A stretch of 60,149 nucleotides of DNA from Arthrobacter sp. H20 (GCF_000520515.1 NZ_KI914752.1:2950-63098), one strand, 5' to 3'. Positions 16,744 to 26,013 are shown, numbered from the stretch's first letter. Notes: generated by a model from the letters alone, not told the origin. Translations and numbers: made by a program.

Positions 16744-18810
16744 TTACGTCTCTTCTTTCGTTGGGGTGTGTTCCGCGGCGTCGGGCACGGCGTGAGTCGC
16801 GTGAATTCGTGCAACAATCTGGTTGGCTTTGACCAGGTCACCGGCTTTGAGATGAATCGACACCGTGCCCGCGACCGGCGCTGTCAGCTGATGCTCCATT
16901 TTCATGGCCTCGACGCTGAGGAGTGTCTGACCTACTTCGACTGTCCCGCCGTCAGCTACTGACACCGAGGTGACAGTTCCCGGCATGGTTGAGCGCACCT
17001 CCGGGTCGACTGTCCCCTCGGCCTGGGCAATCTGGGAGAGCTGTCCCTCGAGGAGCTCAGTCCTGCTGAGGCTTAGCACGCACGTGGACCAGCCATTGTC
17101 GGCATACCAGAGCGCACTTCCGTTGCGTTTGATCGCAGCACGCCGCCGGATGCCGTCCACAGTCACTGTTCCCTGCTCTGCGTCCTGGGTTACGAACAGC
17201 CCGGGACGCTCACCGATCCGGACCTCGTACCCCGCACCGGCGGGCTGGAGAAAGACCTCTCGCACGTCGTCGGGCGTAACGGCGAGGTGCAGGCGGCGGG
17301 GCCGATGCGTTCCGACCCGCCAGCCGTCCCGGCGTGCCCAGGGTGAGGCGTCAGTGATTCCTGCCGACTCCCCTGCCTCGACCGCGGCGAGAATTGACAC
17401 CTCCTCGTCGGTGATGCGGCGGAACGCCAGCCCCGGTAACTTGCGCTCGATCATGGTGGTGTCGAGGCGGCCTGCCCGGACGTCGTCGTCCTCGATCAAC
17501 AGTTTGAGGTACTCGAGGTTGGTCCTCACCCCGAGCACAACAGTGCCAGCGAGCGCGCGATCCAATCGGTCCAGGGCCTCGGTCCGATCCCGGCCCCAGG
17601 CGATGACCTTCGCCAGCATCGGGTCGTAGCTGGCGGACACCTCCAGCCCGCTACGCAGCGAACTGTCCACTCTGATTCCGTCTCCGTCCGGCTCCATCAA
17701 CTCAATCACTGTGCCGGTTGAGGGCAGGAATTCGGCTTCGGGATCCTCCGCGTAGACCCTTGCCTCAACCGCATGACCGGTGAGCACGACGTCGTCCTGG
17801 GCCATGGTGAGTTTCTCGCCGGCTGCAATGCGCACCTGCCATTGCACCAGATCAATACCCGTGACCATTTCCGTGACCGGGTGTTCAACCTGAAGCCGGG
17901 TGTTCATTTCCATGAAGAAGAACTCGTCAGGAGCATCAGCTGACACCAGGAACTCAACGGTTCCCGCACCGCTGTAGTCGACGCTGCGGGCCGCGCTACA
18001 GGCAGCTTCGCCGATGCGTGACCGGGTAGCCTCGTCCAGCAGCGGGGAGGGAGCTTCCTCGATCACCTTCTGGTGCCGGCGCTGCAGCGAACATTCCCGC
18101 TCCCCCAGATGGATGACGTTCCCGTGATTATCCGCGAGGACCTGCACTTCGATATGGCGCGGGCTGAGGATGAGCCGCTCCAGGAACAGGGTGTCGTCGC
18201 CGAAAGCCGAAGCTGCCACCCGGCGCGCTGTCGGCAGGGTTCCAGCGAGGTCCTCCTGCCGTTCAACGACGTGCATTCCTTTACCACCGCCACCCGCCGA
18301 GGGCTTGATCAGCAACGGGAACCCGACACTGGCCGCGGCCTCCAGTAACTGCTCATCTGTCAACCCCGGTTGGGCGATGCCGGGTACTACCGGCACGCCG
18401 TGGTCCATCACGTGGTTTTTGGATCGGATCTTGTCGCCCATGATATTCAGGGCATGCACCGATGGGCCGATGAAAGCGATGCCTGAGTCGCTCAGCGACT
18501 GCGCAAACGCCTGGTTCTCACTGAGGAAACCGTAGCCCGGATGCACTGCCTGGGCGCCAGTGCGCAGGCACGCGTCGAGGATGGCGTCAATCGAAAGGTA
18601 GCTCAGCGCTGGTGACGCCGGACCGATCCGCACCGCAACGTCGGCCTCCTGCACATGGAGGGCACCGGCGTCGGCGTCGCTGTAGACCGCCACCGATCGG
18701 ATGCCGAGCAGGCGCAACGCCCTGATCACGCGGCATGCAATCTCGCCGCGGTTGGCAACCAGGACTGTGTCGAAGAGGGCAGGTTGGCTAACGGGTTTGA
18801 TAGGGATCAT
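16744..18810 (-). CDS. Biotin-dependent acyl-CoA carboxylase alpha subunit, probable 3-methylcrotonyl-CoA carboxylase
   Basis: 688 residues. The first 450 form the biotin carboxylase: FDTVLVANRGEIACRVIRAL, KPSAGGGGKGMHVVERQED (ATP-grasp glycine loop), ERECSLQRRHQKVIEEAPSP and EMNTRLQVEHPVTEMVTGID. The C-terminus carries a biotinyl domain with attachment Lys in VEAMKMEHQLTAP. The middle segment (roughly 480-600) is a BT-like domain that docks the beta subunit. With the upstream beta gene it should carboxylate 3-methylcrotonyl-CoA. Synteny to M. tuberculosis accA1-accD1 supports this. Confidence 0.93.
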   Translation of the reverse strand: MIPIKPVSQPALFDTVLVANRGEIACRVIRALRLLGIRSVAVYSDADAGALHVQEADVAVRIGPASPALSYLSIDAILDACLRTGAQAVHPGYGFLSENQAFAQSLSDSGIAFIGPSVHALNIMGDKIRSKNHVMDHGVPVVPGIAQPGLTDEQLLEAAASVGFPLLIKPSAGGGGKGMHVVERQEDLAGTLPTARRVAASAFGDDTLFLERLILSPRHIEVQVLADNHGNVIHLGERECSLQRRHQKVIEEAPSPLLDEATRSRIGEAACSAARSVDYSGAGTVEFLVSADAPDEFFFMEMNTRLQVEHPVTEMVTGIDLVQWQVRIAAGEKLTMAQDDVVLTGHAVEARVYAEDPEAEFLPSTGTVIELMEPDGDGIRVDSSLRSGLEVSASYDPMLAKVIAWGRDRTEALDRLDRALAGTVVLGVRTNLEYLKLLIEDDDVRAGRLDTTMIERKLPGLAFRRITDEEVSILAAVEAGESAGITDASPWARRDGWRVGTHRPRRLHLAVTPDDVREVFLQPAGAGYEVRIGERPGLFVTQDAEQGTVTVDGIRRRAAIKRNGSALWYADNGWSTCVLSLSRTELLEGQLSQIAQAEGTVDPEVRSTMPGTVTSVSVADGGTVEVGQTLLSVEAMKMEHQLTAPVAGTVSIHLKAGDLVKANQIVARIHATHAVPDAAEHTPTKEET

Positions 18811-18816
18811 CTCAGC

Positions 18817-20421
18817 TCACATCCGGAAGAGGCCGAAGGAGGTGTCCCGAACCGGCGCATTGGCACAAATGTCCAAGGCGAGGCCGAGCACCGTGCGGGT
18901 ATCAGCGGGGTCAATAATGCCGTCGTCCCAGAGCCTAGCCGTCGAGTAATAGGGACTTCCCTGTACCTCGTACTGCTCTCGGATCGGCGCCTTGAACGCT
19001 TCCTCGTCGTCGGCGCTCCACTGATCGCCGCGGCCCTCGAGCTGGTCGCGTTTGATAGTGCCCAGCACTGACGAGGCCTGGTTGCCGCCCATTACAGAAA
19101 TCCGGCTGGACGGCCACATCCACAGGAATCGCGGCGAGTAGGCTCGCCCGCACATCGAGTAGTTGCCCGCACCGAAGGAACCGCCCACCACGACCGTCAG
19201 CTTGGGGACCCGGCACGTTGCCACGGCGGTGACCATCTTGGCACCGTTCTTGGCAATCCCGCCGGCCTCGTAATCGCGGCCCACCATAAAGCCCGAAAGG
19301 TTCTGCAGGAAGATCAGGGGGATGCCCCGCTGATCGCATAGCTCGATAAAGTGGGCGCCTTTGAGCGCCGATTCGCTGAACAGCACACCGTTGTTGGCGA
19401 CAATGCCCACCTGGTGGCCGTGCAGGGTTGCGAAGCCGGTGACCAAAGTGGCTCCATACTCCTTCTTGAATTCGTGGAACTGGCTGCCGTCGACAATCCG
19501 GCCGATGACCTCACGGGCATCATAGGGTGCATTAACGTCGGTTGGGACCGCCCCGTAGACCTCCTGCCCTTCGAGCGCCGGCGCGGTGCTCGGGGCAATC
19601 TCCCAGGCCGGTGCGTTACGCGGCAGAGTCGAGACAATGTCACGCACAATCTCCAGGGCGTGAGTGTCATTCTCCGCCAGATGGTCAGTGACCCCCGAGA
19701 TTTTCGAATGGACGTCGCCTCCGCCCAGCTCCTCAGCTGTGACAATCTCGCCGATTGCCGCCTTCACCAGGGGTGGGCCGCCGAGGAAGATGGTGCCCTG
19801 GTTGCGGACGATGACCGTCTCGTCACTCATGGCCGGAACATAGGCACCACCAGCGGTGCAGGAGCCCATGACTGCTGCAATCTGCGGGATCTTACGCGCG
19901 GACATGGTGGCCTGGTTGAAAAAGATTCGGCCGAAGTGTTCCTTGTCCGGGAACACCTCATCCTGGCGTGGCAGGAACGCTCCACCTGAGTCCACCAGGT
20001 AGACGCAGGGCAGGTTGTTCTCTAACGCAATTTCCTGGGCGCGCAGGTGCTTCTTCACGGTAAGGGGGTAGTAGGTACCGCCCTTGACGGTCGCGTCGTT
20101 GGAGATGACCAGGACGTGGCGGCCATGGATCAGCCCGACACCAGCAATAACGCCAGCCCCTGGGCACTCGTCATCGTAGAGTCCGTTGGCCGCCAGCGGC
20201 GCGATTTCCAGGAACGGGCTGCCGTCATCGAGCAGCTGATCGATGCGTTCCCGCGGGAGCAGCTTGCCCCGGGCTAAATGCCGTTCGCGCGAGCGGGCTG
20301 GCCCGCCGAGGGCGGCTTCAGCGAGCCGCTCACGCAGTTCGCTGACCAATTGGCGCTGCGCAGTCTCATTCTGGCGAAAGCCGGGACTGGTGGGATCGAG
20401 CTGGGACGTCAGCGTCTGCAT
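18817..20421 (-). CDS. Acyl-CoA carboxylase beta subunit (carboxyltransferase), probable 3-methylcrotonyl-CoA carboxylase
   Basis: 534 residues. Carboxyltransferase half-domains are clear: [60 protein letters not shown] and [20 protein letters not shown], then [20 protein letters not shown] and [20 protein letters not shown]. The [13 protein letters not shown] segment is typical of methylcrotonyl-CoA rather than propionyl-CoA carboxylases. It is the first gene of the minus-strand leucine operon. Its upstream region, shared with the divergent tetR gene, contains three palindromes. The Shine-Dalgarno is weak (AGGGAAAG). Confidence 0.94.
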   Translation of the reverse strand: MQTLTSQLDPTSPGFRQNETAQRQLVSELRERLAEAALGGPARSRERHLARGKLLPRERIDQLLDDGSPFLEIAPLAANGLYDDECPGAGVIAGVGLIHGRHVLVISNDATVKGGTYYPLTVKKHLRAQEIALENNLPCVYLVDSGGAFLPRQDEVFPDKEHFGRIFFNQATMSARKIPQIAAVMGSCTAGGAYVPAMSDETVIVRNQGTIFLGGPPLVKAAIGEIVTAEELGGGDVHSKISGVTDHLAENDTHALEIVRDIVSTLPRNAPAWEIAPSTAPALEGQEVYGAVPTDVNAPYDAREVIGRIVDGSQFHEFKKEYGATLVTGFATLHGHQVGIVANNGVLFSESALKGAHFIELCDQRGIPLIFLQNLSGFMVGRDYEAGGIAKNGAKMVTAVATCRVPKLTVVVGGSFGAGNYSMCGRAYSPRFLWMWPSSRISVMGGNQASSVLGTIKRDQLEGRGDQWSADDEEAFKAPIREQYEVQGSPYYSTARLWDDGIIDPADTRTVLGLALDICANAPVRDTSFGLFRM

Positions 20422-20440
20422 TGGGTCTTTCCCTGACCGG

Positions 20441-20458
20441 TTGCTCGTCGACGAGCAA
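20441..20458. promoter_or_regulatory. 18-bp perfect palindrome in the leader of the leucine operon
   Basis: TTGCTCGTCGACGAGCAA is a perfect inverted repeat 20 bp upstream of the carboxylase beta start. It could be a third protein-binding site or a short hairpin in the 5' leader. Its sequence does not resemble the two neighbouring operator candidates. Confidence 0.55.
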
Positions 20459-20480
20459 GCCCTCTGGTGGAAGTGTTTTC

Positions 20481-20524
20481 AGTTAGTATGTACTAACTGA
20501 GTTTAGGTTAGTAGCTAATAACCG
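20481..20524. promoter_or_regulatory. Two adjacent palindromic TetR operator candidates
   Basis: CAGTTAGTATGTACTAACTG (20481-20500) has 9-bp perfect arms around a 2-bp centre. GGTTAGTAGCTAATAACC (20507-20524) is a second, imperfect palindrome sharing the core TTAGTA. Both lie in the 148-bp region between tetR and the carboxylase operon, the usual place for a repressor controlling itself and its neighbours. Confidence 0.75.
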
Positions 20525-20581
20525 ACTTGTCCACCAAAATAGGATGACCGGTCCTCGGGACCGCACAGGATGGGGGCAGCA

Positions 20582-21190
20582 ATGGAACCTTCTGCGTCGA
20601 GCCGGATTACCGGTCGCAGCGTGGCGAAGGCCTCCCGTCGCGCTGCCCTCTTGGACGCGGCTGCCCAACTCTTCGCCGACCGGGGCTACAACGGTGTCTC
20701 CATCGAGGACCTCGGCGCTGCGGCAGGCGTCAGCGGCCCCGCTGTGTACCGTCATTTCAGCGGCAAACCGGCCGTCCTCGCCGCGTTGTTGGCAGGGGTC
20801 AGCGACGATCTGCTCCGTGGCAGTAACGCGGTTGTCGCGAACGCACCGGATCCGGCGTCGGCGCTGCGATCTCTCATCGAGTTTCAGGTGGACTTCGCGC
20901 TGCGCAACGCCAATGTGATCAGGGTGCAGGACCGGGATCTGGGCAGCCTGACCGCCGAGGACGCGCACACGGTACGGTTCCTGCAACGCCAATATGTGGA
21001 AGTGTGGGTGAAGGTCATGGCGGGGCTCCAGCCCGACGACGACCCAGCCCAGCTTCGGCGAAAGGCGCACGCAGCCTTCGGACTGATCAACTCCACTCCG
21101 CACACGGCTCCCCGCCGGAAAGGCGGCAGCGACATCGCCGACCTACGGTCGCTGTTGGAGAAAATGGCATGGTCGGCGCTTAATGCCTAG
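20582..21190 (+). CDS. TetR family regulator of the leucine catabolic operon
   Basis: 202 residues from the ATG that follows a GGGGG Shine-Dalgarno; another in-frame ATG lies four codons upstream. The N-terminal helix-turn-helix is standard (RRAALLDAAAQLFADRGYNG, VSIEDLGAAAGVSGPAVYRH, FSGKPAVLAALLAG). The C-terminal ligand domain is of the kind seen in regulators of acyl-CoA metabolism. Position divergent to the carboxylase operon matches Rv2506 in M. tuberculosis. It is inferred to be a repressor released by a leucine-pathway acyl-CoA. Confidence 0.9.
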   Translation: MEPSASSRITGRSVAKASRRAALLDAAAQLFADRGYNGVSIEDLGAAAGVSGPAVYRHFSGKPAVLAALLAGVSDDLLRGSNAVVANAPDPASALRSLIEFQVDFALRNANVIRVQDRDLGSLTAEDAHTVRFLQRQYVEVWVKVMAGLQPDDDPAQLRRKAHAAFGLINSTPHTAPRRKGGSDIADLRSLLEKMAWSALNA

Positions 21191-21240
21191 CCAATTGCCT
21201 AGTAGCCTGTTTTTACCCGCCACCTAACTGAAAGTTCGAT

Positions 21241-21708
21241 GTGACTTCACTACGCGCCGTTGAACCCTCCGACCTGGACGAGTTTTTCACCCACCAGCTC
21301 GATCCCAGCGCCAACCACATGGCTGCGTTCACCGCCAAGAACCCTGCAGACCGCGGTGTGTTCAACCATCATTGGCAGAACATCCTCAACGATCCCCAAA
21401 TTACCGTGCGCACCATCATGAATGAGGGCGTAGTGGTGGGCAGCATCCTCGCTTACCGCAATGACGAGACGCCGGAGATCAGCTACTGGATCGATAGGGC
21501 CCGCTGGGGCCAGGGAATTACGACGGCGGCTGTTGGGCTCTTTCTCGAAGAGTTCACCGACCGGCCGATCAGGGCTCGCGCCGTGGCCGATAACGTCAAC
21601 TCCATCAAGATCCTTGAGCGCTGGGGGTTCGAGCACATCGGTGAAGTCCAGGGATTCGCCAATGCCCGCGGCGCCGTCGTCAAGGAACTGGTGCTGGAGC
21701 TTCGCTAG
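21241..21708 (+). CDS. GNAT acetyltransferase, RimJ/RimL-like
   Basis: 155 residues with a GTG start; the only nearby ATG is out of frame. The protein matches the RimJ/RimL branch: LRAVEPSDLDEFFTHQLDPS, ISYWIDRARWGQGITTAAVG (acetyl-CoA loop) and ADNVNSIKILERWGFEHIGE. It lies 50 bp downstream of tetR on the same strand, but no clear functional link to leucine metabolism is visible. The acceptor is unknown. Convergent with the BCKDH operon, separated by a hairpin. Confidence 0.88.
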   Translation: MTSLRAVEPSDLDEFFTHQLDPSANHMAAFTAKNPADRGVFNHHWQNILNDPQITVRTIMNEGVVVGSILAYRNDETPEISYWIDRARWGQGITTAAVGLFLEEFTDRPIRARAVADNVNSIKILERWGFEHIGEVQGFANARGAVVKELVLELR

Positions 21709-21722
21709 GAGCCAGCACCAAT

Positions 21723-21754
21723 TGACCTGGGCACGCCGCGGCGCGCCCAGGTCA
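21723..21754. terminator. Bidirectional hairpin between GNAT and the BCKDH E2 gene
   Basis: TGACCTGGGC (21723-21732) pairs perfectly with GCCCAGGTCA (21745-21754) around a GC-rich loop, between convergent stop codons. It has no U tract in either direction, so termination may be partly Rho-dependent. Confidence 0.6.
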
Positions 21755-21756
21755 GC

Positions 21757-23187
21757 TCAGATCATCGTGAGGACCATGCCTGGATCGGACAGGATAGTGC
21801 CGATATCAGCGAGGAACCGCGAACCCTGCTCCCCGTCCACCAGCCGGTGGTCAAAGGAGAGGCTGAGCGTCATCACCGAGCGCAGTGCAATCTCACCGTG
21901 GTGCTCCCACGGGGTCCGGCGCACCGCGCCCATCGCCAGGATGGCCGCTTCCCCAGGGTTGAGGATGGGCGTCCCGGCGTCAATCCCAAATACCCCTACA
22001 TTGGTGATGGAAATGGTCCCCCCGGAGAGGTCAGCAGGACTGGTCTTACCTGCACGGGCCGTCTCCGTAAGGCCGGTCAACGCCTGGGCGAGCTCCTTCA
22101 GGCCTAACTGGTCGGCGTCCTTGATATTTGGCACCATCAGCCCCCGCGGAGTGGCAGCTGCGATCCCAAGATTCACGTAGTGGTGTTGCACAATTTCGGC
22201 GCTGGCATCCTCCCACCGGGTATTGACAGTCGGATTACGGTCCACCGCAATACACAGGGCCTTGGCCACCACGGTGAGCGGGGTGATCCTCACATCGGCG
22301 AAGGCCCTGCTGGCCTTGAGCCGTGCGACCAGCTCCATCGTCTCAGTGACGTCGATGGTCAGAAACTCGGTGACGTGCGGTGCTGTGAAGGCGCTAGCCA
22401 CCATTGCCGCAGCGGTGTGCTTGCGCATTCCCTTGATTGGAGTCCGGGTTTCGCGTTGCGTTGCTGGCTGCCCGGCAGGCAACTGTGCTGCAGCGCCTAC
22501 CGATGGGGCGCCGTCCGATGGGGTGCCGTCCGACAAGTCGGCGGGGTGAGGCTCGTGAGCGGTGAGGACATCGTCACGGGTAATCAGCCCGTTGGGGCCG
22601 GTCCCATTGACCGAGGCCAACTCGATCCCCAGGTCACGGGCTAGCTTCCGCACCGGTGGAGTGGACCGGGGCCGGTCGGCTGTGCTGCTCTTTTCGGGCG
22701 CCAGCTCGGGCACCGGTTGCGACACCGGTACCGGCACCGGGTCAGTAGCGACAGCCGCCGAACCGCCTCGGCTACGCCGGGTCGGACGGCCGCTCTTCTC
22801 AACCGCCGCGCCGTACCCCACCAGGTTGGGTTCGCGCTTGGCGGGGACGCTGTCGTCGGGCGCCCCGGGGCCAGTTGCGGCACTTTCAGGACTTCCGGCG
22901 TCGGGCCCTCCGACACCGGTTCCCCCTGCCCCGTCGACAGCTGGCACGTCAAACGAGATGATTGGTGCCCCCACCTCAACTACTGTGCCCGGCTGCTCGT
23001 GCAGTCGAGCGACAACCCCTGCATAGGGCGATGGAAGCTCGACCACCGCTTTTGCTGTCTCCACATCGGCGATGATCTGGTTGAGTTCGACGATGTCGCC
23101 CTCGGCGACATGCCAGCTGACAATCTCCGATTCGGTCAAACCTTCGCCAAGATCCGGGAGCCTGAATTCCTTGATCACAGTTGCCAC
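21757..23187 (-). CDS. bkdC: Branched-chain 2-oxoacid dehydrogenase E2 (dihydrolipoyl acyltransferase)
   Basis: 476 residues, GTG start overlapping the E1-beta stop by one base. One N-terminal lipoyl domain is present, with attachment Lys in DVETAKAVVELPSPYAG. A Pro/Ala/Gly-rich linker and a peripheral-subunit-binding domain (TPPVRKLARDLGIELASVNG) follow. The C-terminal acyltransferase core ends with the active-site motif LSFDHRLVDGEQGSRFL. The complex oxidatively decarboxylates the 2-oxoacids of Leu, Ile and Val to acyl-CoAs. Proximity to the leucine-degradation operon favours BCKDH over PDH. Confidence 0.92.
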   Translation of the reverse strand: MATVIKEFRLPDLGEGLTESEIVSWHVAEGDIVELNQIIADVETAKAVVELPSPYAGVVARLHEQPGTVVEVGAPIISFDVPAVDGAGGTGVGGPDAGSPESAATGPGAPDDSVPAKREPNLVGYGAAVEKSGRPTRRSRGGSAAVATDPVPVPVSQPVPELAPEKSSTADRPRSTPPVRKLARDLGIELASVNGTGPNGLITRDDVLTAHEPHPADLSDGTPSDGAPSVGAAAQLPAGQPATQRETRTPIKGMRKHTAAAMVASAFTAPHVTEFLTIDVTETMELVARLKASRAFADVRITPLTVVAKALCIAVDRNPTVNTRWEDASAEIVQHHYVNLGIAAATPRGLMVPNIKDADQLGLKELAQALTGLTETARAGKTSPADLSGGTISITNVGVFGIDAGTPILNPGEAAILAMGAVRRTPWEHHGEIALRSVMTLSLSFDHRLVDGEQGSRFLADIGTILSDPGMVLTMI

Positions 23188-24194
23188 TACCTTTCGAGCC
23201 CGCTTAGCGAATTGGTTCGTCCCATGACGCGGTCAACGCCGTCGAGGATACGATCCAGATCGGGCAGGTGATGGAATTCGAGTTTGGAGTACGGGTAGGG
23301 GATGTCGAAGCCGGTGACCCGAACCGGTGCATGCTCCAGGTAGTTGAAGCAGCGTTCGGTGATGCTGGCGGCAATTTCAGCACCCAACCCACCCGATTGT
23401 GCTGCCTCATGGGTGATAACCAGGCGTCCGGTTTTGCGCACCGAGGCTTCGATGGTGGCGAAATCGATGGGGGCCAGCGACCGCAGGTCAATGACCTCGA
23501 CGGAGATACCGTCGTCGGACGCTGCAATTGCCGCATCACGGGCGGTAGGAACCAGCGGCCCGTAGGTCACCAACGTCACTTCGTTTCCTTCGGTGACTAC
23601 ATGGGCGTCTTCCATTGACGATGCTGAGAGCTCGATCGACTCGTCCACCTCACCCTTGACGTGGTAACGCCGCTTCGGTTCGAAATACAGCACCGGGTCA
23701 TCGCTGGCGATGGCCTGCTGGATCATGGTGTAGGCGTCTTGCGGGTTGGAGACGCTGACCACCCGCAGCCCGGAGGTGTGGGTGAAATAGGCTTCGGGCG
23801 ACTCCGAGTGGTGCTCCGGCGAGCCGATGCCGCCGCCGAAAGGCACCCGGATAGTGATTGGCATCTTCACCGCACCCTGGGTGCGGTAATGCAGCTTGGC
23901 AACCTGGCAGACGATCTGGTCGAAGGCCGGATAGATAAACCCGTCGAACTGGATCTCGACCACCGGGCGGTAACCGCGGTAGGCCATGCCAACAGCGGTG
24001 CCCATGATGGCCGATTCCGCCAGCGGGGTGTCGAGGACACGGTGTTCACCGAAATCCTTCTGCAGTCCCTCGGTGATGCGGAAAACGCCACCCAGCTTGC
24101 CGATGTCCTCACCCATGAGGATCACTTTCGGGTCATTCTCCATGGCCCGACGCATGCCGGCATTGATGGCCCGGCCAAATGTCATGGTGGACAT
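23187..24194 (-). CDS. bkdB: Branched-chain 2-oxoacid dehydrogenase E1 beta subunit
   Basis: 335 residues. Transketolase-like E1 beta: MTFGRAINAGMRRAMENDPK, VILMGEDIGKLGGVFRITEG, LAESAIMGTAVGMAYRGYRP and VEIQFDGFIYPAFDQIVCQV. It shares the thiamine-diphosphate site with the alpha subunit. The ATG overlaps the alpha-subunit stop (TAATG) and is preceded by AGGAAG, indicating tight translational coupling. Sequence is close to actinobacterial BkdB/PdhB of the M. tuberculosis Rv2495c-Rv2497c operon. Confidence 0.94.
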   Translation of the reverse strand: MSTMTFGRAINAGMRRAMENDPKVILMGEDIGKLGGVFRITEGLQKDFGEHRVLDTPLAESAIMGTAVGMAYRGYRPVVEIQFDGFIYPAFDQIVCQVAKLHYRTQGAVKMPITIRVPFGGGIGSPEHHSESPEAYFTHTSGLRVVSVSNPQDAYTMIQQAIASDDPVLYFEPKRRYHVKGEVDESIELSASSMEDAHVVTEGNEVTLVTYGPLVPTARDAAIAASDDGISVEVIDLRSLAPIDFATIEASVRKTGRLVITHEAAQSGGLGAEIAASITERCFNYLEHAPVRVTGFDIPYPYSKLEFHHLPDLDRILDGVDRVMGRTNSLSGLER

Positions 24195-25333
24195 TAGTGG
24201 CTTCCTTCCGTGGCAGACCCGCTGGCATCCTGCGACTGGGAGTCGAAGGATGCGAGGTACCGGCCGTAGTTCTCCTGCTGACGGTCCAGCCAGGAATTGG
24301 GACTGCTGTAGACGTGCTTGAAGACGTCCATCGGCTCCGGCTCGCGCATCTCTATGCAGCCGGCACGGAGCTTGGCAGCGACGTCATTCGCCGTGGCCGC
24401 CACGGATTCAGTGAATTCGGTGGTGAGCAGGCCAAGCGAGTCGAGCAACACCGACAGCCTGGAGATGGGGTCCTTTGCGGCCCAGTCCTCAAGCTCGTTG
24501 GCGTCACGGTACTTGGTGGGGTCATCAGCGGTGGTGTGCGGGCCCATCCGGTAGGTCACAGCTTCGATGAAGCTTGGCCCCCCGCCGGTCCGTGCACGGT
24601 CGAGCGCCGCACGAGTCACTGCCAGGCAGGCCAGCACATCATTACCGTCCACGCGTACCGAGGGGATCCCGAAGCCTGGCGCCCGGTTGGCGATGGGAAC
24701 GTGGGCCTGCAGACCCACTGGCTCGGAGATGGCCCAGTGGTTGTTCTGGCAGAAAAAGATGACCGGCGCCTGGTAGCTCGCAGCGAAAACCAATGCCTCG
24801 TTGACATCGCCCTGACTGGTTGCACCATCCCCGAAATAGGTCACGGCAACCGAGTCTGCGCCATCATTCTGGATACCCATCGCATAGCCGGTGGCGTGCA
24901 GGGTCTGTGCGCCGATGATGACCTGCGGGGTGGCCATGTTGATAGCGAAGGGATCCCAGCCCGACGAGGCGTTGCCACGCCAGACCCGCAGAATGTCGGT
25001 GAAGTCCACCCCCCGGCAGTAGGCAACAGCGTTCTCCCGATAACTGGAAAAGACAAAGTCATCTTCGCGCAGTGCGCGGCCCGAGCCGATCTGAGCCGCC
25101 TCCTGACCCAGCAGGGGCGGCCAGAGGGCAAGTTCACCCTGCCGCTGCAGCGCGGTTGCCTCGGCGTCGATCCTGCGGACCACCACCATATCCTCGTACA
25201 GTGCCTGCAGCGCCGGGCCGTCGACGTCGGCGACCCACCGGTCATAATCTCCGCTTGTACGCCGGACCCCTGAGGGTGTGAGCAGCTGGATCAGGGTGTC
25301 TTCTCCGGCGGAAGCGGTGACATTCAGGGGCAC
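24194..25333 (-). CDS. bkdA: Branched-chain 2-oxoacid dehydrogenase E1 alpha subunit
   Basis: 379 residues with a GTG start (AAGG at about ten bases). The thiamine-diphosphate motif GDGATSQGDVNEALVFAASY followed by PVIFFCQNNHWAIS is clear. MATPQVIIGAQTLHATGYAM and SFIEAVTYRMGPHTTADDPT are typical of BCKDH/PDH alpha chains. It is the first gene of the three-gene operon and diverges from the Lrp/AsnC gene across about 200 bp. Isovaleryl-CoA made here is the entry substrate of the 12768-20421 cluster. Confidence 0.94.
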   Translation of the reverse strand: MPLNVTASAGEDTLIQLLTPSGVRRTSGDYDRWVADVDGPALQALYEDMVVVRRIDAEATALQRQGELALWPPLLGQEAAQIGSGRALREDDFVFSSYRENAVAYCRGVDFTDILRVWRGNASSGWDPFAINMATPQVIIGAQTLHATGYAMGIQNDGADSVAVTYFGDGATSQGDVNEALVFAASYQAPVIFFCQNNHWAISEPVGLQAHVPIANRAPGFGIPSVRVDGNDVLACLAVTRAALDRARTGGGPSFIEAVTYRMGPHTTADDPTKYRDANELEDWAAKDPISRLSVLLDSLGLLTTEFTESVAATANDVAAKLRAGCIEMREPEPMDVFKHVYSSPNSWLDRQQENYGRYLASFDSQSQDASGSATEGSH

Positions 25334-25364
25334 AATTACACAACCTTCATCGATTGGCTCCGAC

Positions 25365-25388
25365 CCGCTAGCGGATCCTCACGATCCG
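25365..25388. promoter_or_regulatory. Overlapping palindromes upstream of bkdA
   Basis: CCGCTAGCGG (25365-25374) is a perfect 10-bp palindrome and overlaps a second inverted repeat, CGGATC-N5-GATCCG (25372-25388). Both are 30-55 bp upstream of the E1-alpha start. They may be operator or leader-hairpin elements; I see no known consensus. Confidence 0.4.
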
Positions 25389-25490
25389 GTCAGGCGGCCC
25401 GGACCTTGACCCTTGGGCGTCTTTACCCAAAGATACTGTGACCCTACTCACAGGCCTCAGGGAGCACAACCGATGGTCATTTGATTGGGC

Positions 25491-25538
25491 ATATTGCGCA
25501 ATATTTGCCGTTGGCTCCGTGCTAGCATTGCGCAATAT
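25491..25538 (+). promoter_or_regulatory. Two ATTGCGCAATAT boxes at the lrp gene (Lrp/BkdR site candidates)
   Basis: ATATTGCGCAATAT (25491-25504) is a perfect 14-bp palindrome. The 12-mer ATTGCGCAATAT recurs at 25527-25538, 34 bp later, and its last two bases are the first two of the start codon. A TAGCAT -10-like hexamer (25523-25528) overlaps the second copy. The arrangement suits autorepression plus control of the divergent bkd operon. Confidence 0.75.
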
Positions 25539-26013
25539 GCACCCCTTGGATTCCACTGACACCCGCCTGCTGATCGCGCTGGCAAAAGACCCCAGGCGCA
25601 CCGTGGTGGCACTCGCCCAAAAACTCGGACTCTCGCGAAATACAGTTCAGGCCCGAATGGCGCAGCTGGAGAAAAAGTCGGTCTTCCTGTCCTTCGAGCG
25701 GCGGATCAATCCCGTGGCTCTTGGCTATCCGCTGATGGCATTCATCCACGTCCATGTGCAGCAGCAGAAACTCGCTACCATCACCGGGCAGCTCGCCGAC
25801 ATTCCCGAAGTCCTCGAGGCGTTTGGGCTCACCGGCCAGGCCGACATTCTGGTTCGGGTGGTCTGCGCCGACGCTGAGGACCTCTTCAGGATCAACGGGA
25901 AAATCCTTGGCTGCGACGGGGTGGAACGATGCGACACCTCCCTCGCGATGGGCGAGCTTGTCCCGTTCCGGGTTGAGCCCCTGCTGGAACGCGGCCCCCG
26001 CGCTGCTGGATAG
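25537..26013 (+). CDS. Lrp/AsnC family regulator, probable BkdR
   Basis: 158 residues from the ATG beginning MHPLDSTDTRLLIALAKDPR, the usual Lrp/AsnC length; a longer frame to 25438 lacks support. Helix-turn-helix: VVALAQKLGLSRNTVQARMA. The C-terminal RAM domain (GYPLMAFIHVHVQQQKLATI, VLEAFGLTGQADILVRVVCA) binds amino acids or acyl ligands. Being divergent to bkdABC, it is probably the local regulator responding to branched-chain amino acids. A -10-like TAGCAT eight bases upstream implies a leaderless message. Confidence 0.9.
   Translation: MHPLDSTDTRLLIALAKDPRRTVVALAQKLGLSRNTVQARMAQLEKKSVFLSFERRINPVALGYPLMAFIHVHVQQQKLATITGQLADIPEVLEAFGLTGQADILVRVVCADAEDLFRINGKILGCDGVERCDTSLAMGELVPFRVEPLLERGPRAAG

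Noticed and set aside
24179-25273. 364-codon plus-strand frame
   Set aside because: Lies opposite bkdA, which carries clear thiamine-diphosphate motifs. No start signal or recognisable domain.
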